A stretch of 6,445 nucleotides of DNA from Cellvibrionales bacterium (GCA_003492055.1 DMZE01000284.1:1-6445); one strand, 5' to 3'; counted from the first letter of the stretch, positions 1-5,342 are shown. The notes: generated by a model from the sequence alone, not told the origin. Made by a program: numbers and translations.

Positions 1-93
1 TATAACTTAATTGATGTTGATCAAGCACCATCAGCGACTGCTATAGAGCAGTTGTCAAAAATTGATGGCGTTATCAGCGTTCGTTTATTGTAA
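1..93 (+). CDS. serA: D-3-phosphoglycerate dehydrogenase, C-terminal end of ACT domain (partial)
   Basis: Frame 1 is open from the left edge to a TAA at 91-93 and encodes 30 residues, beginning YNLIDVDQAP and ending DGVISVRLL. This matches the last strand-helix-strand of the ACT domain that closes SerA: E. coli SerA has a similar ending (I-D-I-E-x-D, a short helix, then G-x-I-R-A-R-L-L). SerA catalyses the first step of serine synthesis, oxidising 3-phosphoglycerate to 3-phosphohydroxypyruvate in the cytoplasm, and its ACT domain binds the feedback inhibitor serine. Only the tail is seen, so another ACT-ending dehydrogenase cannot be excluded. The catalytic domains lie outside the window. No clear terminator follows: the only hairpin (AGCTAA at 145-150 with TTAGCT at 156-161) is short and lacks a T-run. 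Confidence 0.62.
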   Translation, partial: YNLIDVDQAPSATAIEQLSKIDGVISVRLL

Positions 94-116
94 GCATTAG
101 TATCGGTTTTTATACA
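88..116 (+). promoter_or_regulatory. candidate sigma70 promoter for the DUF1285 gene
   Basis: TTGTAA (88-93, 4/6 match to the -35 consensus) is followed after 17 bp by TATACA (111-116, 4/6 match to the -10). The -35 overlaps the serA stop codon. It would start a transcript near 123, about 90 nt before the DUF1285 start. It is the best pair in the 94-215 gap but each box is only moderate; read-through from serA is the alternative. Confidence 0.28.
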
Positions 117-191
117 TAATATTGGTAAGTCATAACGTCTTAAAAGCTAAAGTAATTAGCTGAAAAGGGCCGTTTAATAATGAGTTACAGG

Positions 192-229
192 CAATTATTA
201 TGAATAAAGACAATTATGATAAATAAAGA
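192..229 (+). repeat. 19-bp tandem duplication across the DUF1285 start codon
   Basis: Positions 192-210 (CAATTATTATGAATAAAGA) and 211-229 (CAATTATGATAAATAAAGA) are adjacent copies matching at 17 of 19 positions. The DUF1285 ATG (216-218) lies in the second copy. The first copy has its own ATG at 200-202, in another frame, which opens an 8-codon ORF (MNKDNYDK, stop at 224-226) overlapping the real start. A weak CAGG lies 9 nt before that upstream ATG. The duplication is plain in the sequence; any role in translation control is inference. Confidence 0.7.
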
Positions 230-797
230 TAATGCGCTTGAAACGTTAGTTGCGTTTGCTAAAAACGCATCAGACGATGCAACCGCTAGAACAGCAGCGG
301 AATTGCTGCAATTAAAGCTTGGAAAAATGGCCATCAGAATTCATTCTGATGGCCATTGGTCGTTTAGGGGCTCTGCATTTGAACGGCCAGAGATGGTAGC
401 TTTATTGGCTAAAAGCCTGATATTTTTAAAAGGTGATTATTATTTAATTGCACCAGAGCAATTGCTGAAAATCACTGTTGATGATTTACCGTTTCTCATT
501 ACCCACATTGATCAATCCGCTGATAAAAAAACGCTTGTCGTCACCACTAATTTAGGTGATCAAGTAACTCTTGGCGAAAACCATCCTTTGTTAATGTCTT
601 GCCTGCCTAATTCAAATGGGTCTAATCAAGATATTAAAATACCCACTGTCGAAATTCGAGACGGTCTATCTGCTCGATTCTCGCGTGCCTGTTTTTATGA
701 ATTAATTGAATGCTGTGAACCGGTTCAAATTAATGACCGCAATATAATGCAGTTTTATTCGAACGGTGTCGCTTTTAGCGTGGGAATGATTGATTGA
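216..797 (+). CDS. DUF1285 family protein (uncharacterised, soluble)
   Basis: This 193-residue protein resembles the DUF1285 family (Pfam PF06938), a conserved proteobacterial family with no settled function that I know of. Recognisable family features are the strand I-x-I-x-x-D-G-x-W near residues 40-48, then R-G-S-x-x-x-R-P-E-M with a helix (about 51-70), a Y-Y-L-I-A-P-E-Q-L segment (about 75-84), the VDDLPF motif (about 88-93), T-N-L-G-D-Q-V followed by HPL (about 111-126), and the E-I-R-D-G-L-x-A-R-F segment leading into an F-Y-E-L-I helix (about 146-164). There is no signal peptide or membrane segment. The first 36 residues are a charged, alanine-rich helix-like stretch and do not show the W-N-P...G-D lead-in I remember from Pseudomonas members, so this is a divergent or N-terminally altered member. 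The start is the first ATG after an in-frame TGA at 201-203. The ribosome-binding site is weak (AAAGA, 6 nt upstream) and sits in a tandem duplication. Domain assignment is fairly secure; biological role is unknown. Confidence 0.82.
   Translation: MINKDNALETLVAFAKNASDDATARTAAELLQLKLGKMAIRIHSDGHWSFRGSAFERPEMVALLAKSLIFLKGDYYLIAPEQLLKITVDDLPFLITHIDQSADKKTLVVTTNLGDQVTLGENHPLLMSCLPNSNGSNQDIKIPTVEIRDGLSARFSRACFYELIECCEPVQINDRNIMQFYSNGVAFSVGMID
326..357. repeat. 15-bp perfect inverted repeat inside the DUF1285 gene
   Basis: AATGGCCATCAGAAT (326-340) is an exact reverse complement of ATTCTGATGGCCATT (343-357), separated only by TC. The arms encode the KMAIRIHSDGHW stretch at the start of the conserved domain. 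On the - strand the stem is followed by further Ts (TTTTT in all, counting the last two stem bases) and then CC, giving an intrinsic-terminator-like shape for antisense transcription. In the mRNA it would form a strong hairpin about 110 nt after the start codon. A match this long is very unlikely by chance; its function is unknown. Confidence 0.85.
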
Positions 798-840
798 ATT
801 GTAAAGGATTCACTGCGCGTTGTTAAAGTGTCTACACTGT

Positions 841-910
841 AATTAACCAAGACGAATTAACCAAGACGGTTTTTCAAAGACGAATTAACAAAGACGTTTT
901 AACAAGGCTG
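841..910. repeat. 14-bp tandem repeat, five units
   Basis: Five consecutive 14-bp units fill 841-910: AATTAACCAAGACG (841-854), the same again (855-868), GTTTTTCAAAGACG (869-882), AATTAACAAAGACG (883-896) and TTTTAACAAGGCTG (897-910). The first two are identical, the fourth differs at one position, and the third and fifth are more decayed. Each unit can be read as two heptamers, AATTAAC and (C/A)AAGACG. The array occupies the gap before the HDOD gene and ends 49 bp before its start. Just upstream is a small dyad, AGTGT-CT-ACACT (827-838). No good sigma70 promoter pair was found in 798-959. Confidence 0.85.
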
Positions 911-959
911 TTTATCCACGTTCTTTCCCTGTTTCCTTTTTCGCTATTCGATACATTTT

Positions 960-1853
960 ATGAAGTCTACCCTTACTCAGCGAATCGTTGCTTGTGATAC
1001 CTTGCCGGTATTACCCGCTATCGCCATGAAAATCATTGATCTCCACAATGATGATGATCTCTATGCTGCGAAAGTGGCGGGGGTTATTAGTCAAGACCCT
1101 GCGTTGTCTGCCAAGCTATTACAAATAACCAACTCCTCTTTTTTTCCGTTTCGTCGTGAAGTCACTAATATCACGCAGGCTATTGCTATATTGGGTGTTA
1201 ACTTAGCTATGAGCGTGGCTTTATCATCGGCATTAATAAAAATGTTGCGTGATTCTGAGTCGAGTAAACATGCGTTTGATCATCAGCGTTATTGGCGTAA
1301 AAGTATTTTAGGTGCTTTAGTTGCCAGTGAATTAGGCGATAACATTGCCGGTTTAAATCGTGGCGATATTTATGTTGCAGCGCTAATGCAAGATATTGGC
1401 ATACTGGTGTTAAGTGAAGTGTTAGGCAGTGAATACAGTGCCATGTATAACACCGCAAGAAATCATTATGATCTAGTCTTATTAGAGCAGCGCAACTGGG
1501 GAATGGATCATGCTGAGGCGGGAACGATACTATTAAAAAGTTGGCGCTTTCCCAAGCAAATAATTGATGTGGTAGAAAAAAGTCATTGTTTATTATTTGA
1601 CGCTCAGCAACTCGACTTTAAACAAACCGATTTAGTTTATGCCTCGTCCTTAGCGGGTGTTGTCTCCGAACAATGGTTGTCCGATGCCCCAGAAGAAGAA
1701 TATGTGAGTGATATTTTATTGGGTGCATTAGCGCACCTAGGTGAAGATAACTATGCCGAAGTGGTCTCGCGAGTAATTAGCGCTGTACCGTCTGCCGAGG
1801 CAGTGTTTAATATTGATTTATTATCGCGTGTGCAAATAGAAAAAATTGCTTAG
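960..1853 (+). CDS. HDOD domain protein (probable signalling or regulatory scaffold)
   Basis: This 297-residue protein is dominated by an HDOD domain (residues about 8-210), a catalytically degenerate relative of HD phosphohydrolases found in bacterial signalling proteins. Family landmarks are L-P-V-L-P (15-19), S-Q-D-P-A-L-S-A-K-L-L (44-54) with T-N-S-S-F-F (57-62), a conserved W before the central helices (112), the degenerate metal-motif position M-Q-D-I-G (143-147), D-H-A-E-A-G (183-188) and S-W-R-F-P (194-198) with H209. At the HD position the histidine is replaced by glutamine (Q144), so phosphodiesterase activity is unlikely. The C-terminal 85 residues carry no GGDEF, EAL or receiver domain that I recognise. 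No signal peptide or transmembrane segment is seen. The start is the only ATG between the in-frame TAA at 900-902 and the domain; no TTG or GTG alternative precedes it. No Shine-Dalgarno is visible in the pyrimidine-rich leader, so translation may be weak or unusual. A strong terminator follows 29 bp after the stop. Confidence 0.88.
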   Translation: MKSTLTQRIVACDTLPVLPAIAMKIIDLHNDDDLYAAKVAGVISQDPALSAKLLQITNSSFFPFRREVTNITQAIAILGVNLAMSVALSSALIKMLRDSESSKHAFDHQRYWRKSILGALVASELGDNIAGLNRGDIYVAALMQDIGILVLSEVLGSEYSAMYNTARNHYDLVLLEQRNWGMDHAEAGTILLKSWRFPKQIIDVVEKSHCLLFDAQQLDFKQTDLVYASSLAGVVSEQWLSDAPEEEYVSDILLGALAHLGEDNYAEVVSRVISAVPSAEAVFNIDLLSRVQIEKIA

Positions 1854-1881
1854 GCCAATACCAGAAGCCTTGGCTTAGAAA

Positions 1882-1924
1882 AACGCCGCTAATGAATCAG
1901 CTTCATTAGCGGCGTTGTTGTTTT
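1882..1924 (+). terminator. intrinsic terminator after the HDOD gene, possibly bidirectional
   Basis: AACGCCGCTAATGAA (1882-1896) pairs perfectly with TTCATTAGCGGCGTT (1902-1916) around a TCAGC loop, giving a 15-bp GC-rich-based stem. It is followed on the + strand by GTTGTTTT (1917-1924). On the - strand the stem is flanked by TTTCTAAG, a poorer tail, so it may also stop transcripts coming from the convergent ETF-QO gene, which ends at 1993. A small AAGCC-TT-GGCTT dyad lies just before it (1865-1876). Confidence 0.9.
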
Positions 1925-1992
1925 GACGGTTCAGGCGTCCTGTAAGCTTGCTAGTGTGTTAACTCCTTATAACGACAGCTAGTTAGCTCAAA

Positions 1993-3657
1993 CTACATAT
2001 TAGGGTAGTTAGGGCCGCCAGTACCTTCTGGTGTAATCCAAACAATATTTTGCGTAGGATCTTTAATGTCACAGGTTTTACAGTGCACACAGTTCTGTGC
2101 ATTAATCTGAAACTGTTTCTCACCCTCTGCGCTCTCAACTATTTCATAAACACCGGCAGGGCAGTAGCGCTGCGCAGGCTCATCATAAAGCGGTAAATTA
2201 TGCTTGATAGGTACATTGGGATCACGCAGTGTTAAGTGACAAGGTTGATCTTCTTCATGGTTAGTATTCGATAAAAATACTGACGACAATTTATCAAAGC
2301 TAATCACATTATCCGGTTTAGGGTACTCAATCTTCGGCATGCTAGCCGCTGTCTTGAGTGTGCTGTGATCGGGCTTAGGATCGCTTAAAGTAAAACCTAG
2401 TTTACCTTGGAAAATACCTTGTTCGATAAACGCTAAAGCGCCGCCAATAATACCGCCAAACTTATGAATAATAGGACCGAAATTACGCCACTTATTCAGC
2501 TCTGTATTCAGCCATGATTGATCAAATTTATCGGCATAGTTGACTAGGTCGGCATGGCCTTCTAAAGATGCTGTAGATGACTCATCGGTTAATGCGCTAT
2601 ACAAGGTTTCGGCGGCAATTAAGCCCGACTTCATAGCAGTATGGCTGCCTTTAATGCGAGCAAAGTTTAATGTGCCAGCATCATCGCCCACTAATAGGCC
2701 GCCAGGAAATGACATTTTAGGGCGTGATTGCGGACCGCCTTTAATCAGCGCGCGTGCACCATAGGTAATACGTTTTCCGCCTTCAAGATAATGACGAATA
2801 GCACTCTGTTGTTTCCACTGCTGGAATTCATCAAACGGAGATAAATGCGGATTTTCATAACTTAGCGGCACTACATAACCCAATGCCACTTGATTGCCTT
2901 CGCCATGATAAAGATAAGAACCCGATACGGTATCTTTGGTCGCAGGCCAGCCCATGGAATGAACAACGAGGCCTGCTTCATGTTTAGCGGGGTCAATTTC
3001 CCAAATTTCTTTAAAGCCTAAGCCGTAATGTTGAGGGTCGCGGTCTTTATCGAGTTCAAATTTTTCAATTAATTCCTTACCTAAATTACCTCGGCAGCCT
3101 TCAGAGAATACCGTGTACTTAGCGTGAAGCTCCATGCCGCGCATATAGCTATCTTTATGTTCACCAGCTTCACTTACGCCCATGTCGCCAGTAGCAATGC
3201 CTTTAACACTGCCGTCTTCATGATATAAAACTTCAGCCGCAGCAAAGCCAGGATAAACTTCAACGCCCATATTCTCTGCTTGCTCAGCCAGCCAGCGACA
3301 GACATTACCAAGGCTAACAACATAATTGCCTTGATTGTGAAAGCCTGGTGTAAAGAGTAGGGGGACGTTTATTGAATGCTTTTGGTTAAACATAAATTTA
3401 ACCTGGTCTTTAGTTACCGGCACATTTAATGGTGCGCCCATAGCTTTCCAATCAGGAAATAATTCGTTCATGGCTTTAGGATCAAGTACCGCACCCGATA
3501 AAATATGGGCGCCCACTTCAGAGCCTTTTTCAACCACGCAAATGCTGATTTCTTTTTCATTTTTTGCGGCTAGCTGTGCCAGTTTACACGCGGTAGATAA
3601 CCCAGCAGGGCCGGCGCCAACAATGACAACATCGAACTCCATTGATTCTCTTTCCAA
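1993..3657 (-). CDS. electron transfer flavoprotein-ubiquinone oxidoreductase
   Basis: ETF-QO is a peripheral inner-membrane enzyme that takes electrons from reduced ETF, loaded by acyl-CoA and other dehydrogenases, and reduces ubiquinone. From the chosen start it is 554 residues, the usual bacterial length. Visible features are the FAD-binding G-A-G-P-A-G (14-19) after a hydrophobic strand, V-V-E-K-G-S-E-V-G-A-H-I-L-S-G-A shortly after, the G-D-D-A-G-T-L-N second flavin segment mid-protein, the hydrophobic K-F-G-G-I-I-G-G-A-L-A-F stretch expected to touch the membrane, and a C-terminal 4Fe-4S site: C499, then C523-V-H-C526-K-T-C529. The reading frame is intact. TTG at 3655-3657 is preferred as the start because GAGGA (3666-3670) lies 8 nt upstream and the resulting MERESMEF closely matches the MEREYMEF N-terminus I remember from Pseudomonas. 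The ATG at 3640-3642 would give 549 residues. No etfB or etfA gene adjoins it; a KAS III gene lies upstream. Function is near certain, the start less so. Confidence 0.96.
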   Translation of the reverse strand: MERESMEFDVVIVGAGPAGLSTACKLAQLAAKNEKEISICVVEKGSEVGAHILSGAVLDPKAMNELFPDWKAMGAPLNVPVTKDQVKFMFNQKHSINVPLLFTPGFHNQGNYVVSLGNVCRWLAEQAENMGVEVYPGFAAAEVLYHEDGSVKGIATGDMGVSEAGEHKDSYMRGMELHAKYTVFSEGCRGNLGKELIEKFELDKDRDPQHYGLGFKEIWEIDPAKHEAGLVVHSMGWPATKDTVSGSYLYHGEGNQVALGYVVPLSYENPHLSPFDEFQQWKQQSAIRHYLEGGKRITYGARALIKGGPQSRPKMSFPGGLLVGDDAGTLNFARIKGSHTAMKSGLIAAETLYSALTDESSTASLEGHADLVNYADKFDQSWLNTELNKWRNFGPIIHKFGGIIGGALAFIEQGIFQGKLGFTLSDPKPDHSTLKTAASMPKIEYPKPDNVISFDKLSSVFLSNTNHEEDQPCHLTLRDPNVPIKHNLPLYDEPAQRYCPAGVYEIVESAEGEKQFQINAQNCVHCKTCDIKDPTQNIVWITPEGTGGPNYPNM

Positions 3658-3670
3658 AATCAAAATCCTC
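3655..3670 (-). promoter_or_regulatory. Shine-Dalgarno and TTG start of ETF-QO
   Basis: On the - strand GAGGA (3670-3666) is followed by 8 nt and then TTG (3657-3655). A second TTG at 3663-3661 is too close to the SD to use it, and the ATG at 3642-3640 has only a codon-derived purine run (GGAAAGAG) before it. Spacing and N-terminal similarity favour the TTG. Confidence 0.6.
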
Positions 3671-3737
3671 GTGTGGTTGAATTGCGCGTTGAGAAAGTGC
3701 GCAGTATTGAGTCGCCAAATATTGAATAGCGTAATTG

Positions 3738-3766
3738 AATATTGAGTGCCGATTAAATAGTGTCAA
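3738..3766 (-). promoter_or_regulatory. candidate sigma70 promoter for ETF-QO
   Basis: On the - strand a perfect -35 TTGACA (3766-3761) is followed by a 17-bp spacer and AATATT (3743-3738), a 4/6 match to the -10. The start of transcription would be near 3731, leaving a leader of about 74 nt before the TTG start codon. Two exact TATAAT hexamers further upstream (3835-3830 and 3827-3822) have no recognisable -35 and are weaker candidates. Confidence 0.45.
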
Positions 3767-3775
3767 TTAAATAGT
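3752..3775. repeat. 10-bp direct repeat with 14-bp period over the ETF-QO -35 box
   Basis: ATTAAATAGT occurs at 3752-3761 and again at 3766-3775, separated by GTCA. The candidate -35 hexamer (3761-3766) occupies the junction, sharing one base with each copy. The surrounding 3675-3750 contains several looser ATTGA words (3706, 3721, 3734, 3741), so this may be the clearest part of a decayed repeat. A two-site operator is possible but unproven. Confidence 0.55.
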
Positions 3776-3952
3776 CTTAACCAAATAATAAAGACTGCGA
3801 TTTATCTGGTACAGCTCAATAATTATAAAATTATAGCGTATATGGGCTGCTCAGATGAATACCTATTTGTAAGGTTTAAGCAGCATGAGTTCGCTTTGCT
3901 AGGTTTTCTCGCCTTAAGCGCTCCGTATATAACAGCGCGCTATCAAAAAACA
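3776..3952. other. non-coding remainder of the gap between ETF-QO and KAS III
   Basis: No ORF with a credible start is seen here on either strand. It holds the two TATAAT hexamers noted under the ETF-QO promoter, an imperfect stem (GCTGCT near 3847 with AGCAGC near 3880 on the + strand, with an inner ACCT/AGGT pair), and short GC dyads near 3915-3940. After the KAS III stop the - strand reads TGTTTTTTGA, but no stem precedes this T-run, so no convincing terminator is called. Confidence 0.4.
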
Positions 3953-5050
3953 TTACTGTGCAGGTGCTTTATACTTGCTGTGGGCTTCTAGACACTGTTT
4001 AACCAGCTCTAAGCCAGTCATTGATGTCGGTGGTAATTCTACATCACAATCCATTAAAGGCGTGCAGCGCTTGCCCCAGCGAATCAATTGAGCACTCCAA
4101 GTAAGGCCTGCGCCAAAAGCGGGTACTAAGATTAAACTGCCACTTTTAACTACACCTTCTTCCACTGCCTCGACTAATGCGACAGGCGCGGTTGCCGCCG
4201 ACATATTGCCATAGCGATGCACGTTCACAAAGAGTTTAGCTTCGGGTAAGTCGAGCTTATTGGCCAGTAATTCAATAATGCGTAAGTTCGCTTGGTGAGG
4301 AACCACAACATCAATATCGTTTTTAGCGATACCTTGTTTTTCTATGGCTTGCTGGCAGCCTGTATACATGCCTTTAATGGCTTGTTTAAAAATATTTTGG
4401 CCTTCAAAGTTCCAGTGGGTAGAGCCCAGTGGCCAACCTAAATTCGCATATTTTAGGCCCACACCTTCTACCGCTAAAATATCGCGTGAATCACCATAGC
4501 AGCCGAGAGCCTCAGCTTGTAATCCAATTTCTTCGCCGCTGTCATCGGCTTCAAGATAGAAAGCCGCAGCACCGTCACCAAATAAAATGGCAACATTGCG
4601 ATCGGTCCAATCCATAAAAGGGCTGATCACTTCGGCGCCAATAATTAAAGCATTGCGAATCGTTCCTGCTTGAATCATTGCGCTGGCAACCGACATTGCA
4701 TACATACCGCTAGTGCAGGCCGTATTGATATCCATACAGGCCGCATTCTTTGCGCCAAGTAATTGCTGAACTCTCGATGAGCTATTCGGCACTTGAGTAT
4801 CGTTAGAACAGCCGCCAAAAATAATCATATCGACTTGGTCGGCACTTTTACCGGCACAGGCTAAGGCTCTTGCGCAGGCAACATAAGCTAAGTCACTTAC
4901 ATCAACATGAGAAATACGTCTTTCTTTCATGCCTGTGCGACTAACAATCCACTCATCGCTCGTGTCGACAATGGTTGATAGATCTTGATTATTTAAAACG
5001 CCTGGTGGTAAGCATTTACCCCAGCCAGTAATTGCAGCTTGCACGATCAT
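3953..5050 (-). CDS. beta-ketoacyl-ACP synthase III family protein (FabH-like, extended C-terminus)
   Basis: This is a thiolase-fold condensing enzyme of the KAS III type, which joins a CoA-bound acyl primer to malonyl-ACP to start fatty-acid synthesis. The complete triad is visible: C112 in N-T-A-C-T-S-G, H252 in V-P-H-Q-A-N-L-R-I, and N282 in R-Y-G-N-M-S-A-A-T. The N-terminal D-T-S-D-E-W-I-V-S-R-T-G (29-40), L-F-G-D-G-A-A-A (156-163) and G-A-G-L-T-W (314-319) are also family motifs. At 365 residues it is about 45 longer than E. coli FabH; the extra part is mostly a tail after residue 326 (two cysteines, P-P-T-S-M-T-G-L-E-L-V helix). Such longer KAS III proteins include Pseudomonas PA3286, reported to use medium-chain acyl-CoA from beta-oxidation. 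The neighbouring acyl-CoA dehydrogenase and ETF-QO fit that role, but acyl specificity is inference. It lies alone, not with plsX, fabD or fabG. The ATG at 5050 has an SD-like AAGGGGG only 2 nt away; GTG at 5044 is spaced better. Confidence 0.92.
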   Translation of the reverse strand: MIVQAAITGWGKCLPPGVLNNQDLSTIVDTSDEWIVSRTGMKERRISHVDVSDLAYVACARALACAGKSADQVDMIIFGGCSNDTQVPNSSSRVQQLLGAKNAACMDINTACTSGMYAMSVASAMIQAGTIRNALIIGAEVISPFMDWTDRNVAILFGDGAAAFYLEADDSGEEIGLQAEALGCYGDSRDILAVEGVGLKYANLGWPLGSTHWNFEGQNIFKQAIKGMYTGCQQAIEKQGIAKNDIDVVVPHQANLRIIELLANKLDLPEAKLFVNVHRYGNMSAATAPVALVEAVEEGVVKSGSLILVPAFGAGLTWSAQLIRWGKRCTPLMDCDVELPPTSMTGLELVKQCLEAHSKYKAPAQ

Positions 5051-5059
5051 TGCCCCCTT
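5042..5059 (-). promoter_or_regulatory. Shine-Dalgarno that may select a GTG start for the KAS III gene
   Basis: AAGGGGG (5059-5053) is 2 nt from the ATG at 5050-5048 but 8 nt from the in-frame GTG at 5044-5042. Starting at the GTG gives MQAAITGWGKCLP, the same length up to the L-P motif as E. coli FabH (MYTKIIGTGSYLP). The annotated CDS keeps the ATG; the protein may be two residues shorter. Confidence 0.45.
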
Positions 5060-5168
5060 ATGTTAAACGCGGTTCTTAGCTAGCATGAACTTTTTTGACA
5101 TTAATATTCATGTGCAAAAAGTCTATTTTGATTACTTTTTAGTTAGCTTTGAACGTGTTTTTTATCAT

Positions 5169-5188
5169 TAGCTTTTTAAGCTATTTTT
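5169..5188 (+). other. small AT-rich hairpin with T-tail on the + strand
   Basis: TAGCTT (5169-5174) pairs with AAGCTA (5178-5183) around TTT and is followed by TTTTT (5184-5188). The shape is that of a weak intrinsic terminator on the + strand, but no + strand gene precedes it, so it may only reflect the AT-rich composition upstream of KAS III. Confidence 0.3.
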
Positions 5189-5266
5189 ATAGGTGATTCT
5201 CATTATAACTAGGGATGTTAGCACGATATGCGCGAATGTTTAGTAGTTTTTAGAGGCTTAGAACCC

Positions 5267-5287
5267 TGCGCCCGATAATCGGGCGCA
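5267..5287. other. 21-bp GC-rich palindrome downstream of acyl-CoA dehydrogenase
   Basis: TGCGCCCGAT (5267-5276) and ATCGGGCGCA (5278-5287) are perfect reverse complements around a single A. It lies 72 bp past the acyl-CoA dehydrogenase stop, where a terminator is expected, and is the only GC-rich block of the gap. However, neither strand has a proper T-run after it (the - strand continues GGGTTCTAAG). It could be a terminator with a poor tail, an mRNA 3' stabilising stem, or a copy of a dispersed palindrome. Confidence 0.55.
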
Positions 5288-5326
5288 ATCGTCTTAATTG
5301 AGGATTTTATAGAGTATATAGACAGT

Positions 5327-5342
5327 TAGTCGCTAGTGACTA
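5327..5342. other. 16-bp near-palindrome just after the acyl-CoA dehydrogenase stop
   Basis: TAGTCGCTAGTGACTA pairs at seven of eight positions, with one G-T opposition. It begins 17 nt past the stop codon on the - strand. No T-run follows. It may form a weak 3' UTR hairpin. Confidence 0.3.

Noticed and set aside
145..161. Hairpin AGCTAA-AGTAA-TTAGCT as a serA terminator
   Set aside because: The stem is 6 bp and AT-rich, and it is followed by GAAAAGGGCC rather than a T-run.
820..845. TTGTTA / TAATTA promoter pair before the HDOD gene
   Set aside because: The spacing is only 14 bp, too short for sigma70.
1207..1458. 83-codon open frame on the - strand inside the HDOD gene
   Set aside because: It is antisense to a well-supported gene, its translation is rich in His, Cys and Leu and resembles no family, and it has no ribosome-binding site.
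1977..1988. AGCTA-GT-TAGCT dyad right after the ETF-QO stop as a terminator
   Set aside because: Short stem with no T-run on the - strand; the 15-bp stem at 1882-1916 is a far better candidate.
2540..2764. 74-codon + strand open frame inside ETF-QO
   Set aside because: Antisense shadow of a conserved coding region with low-complexity, proline- and alanine-rich translation.
3470..3745. 91-codon + strand open frame at the 5' end of ETF-QO
   Set aside because: Mostly antisense to the conserved FAD-binding region; no family resemblance.
3584..3766. 60-codon - strand open frame overlapping the ETF-QO start
   Set aside because: It reads through the repeat-rich leader and into ETF-QO in the wrong frame, with no SD and an unnatural composition.
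4429..4617. 62-codon + strand open frame inside the KAS III gene
   Set aside because: Antisense shadow; His/Arg/Gln-rich translation without homology.
5095..5100. Perfect TTGACA on the + strand
   Set aside because: No -10 hexamer lies at 16-18 bp spacing and no + strand gene follows.
5192..5210. Fur-box-like sequence on the - strand (AATGAGAATCA core) upstream of KAS III
   Set aside because: The first half matches well but the second half does not (about 12 of 19 positions overall), and no iron-related gene is nearby.
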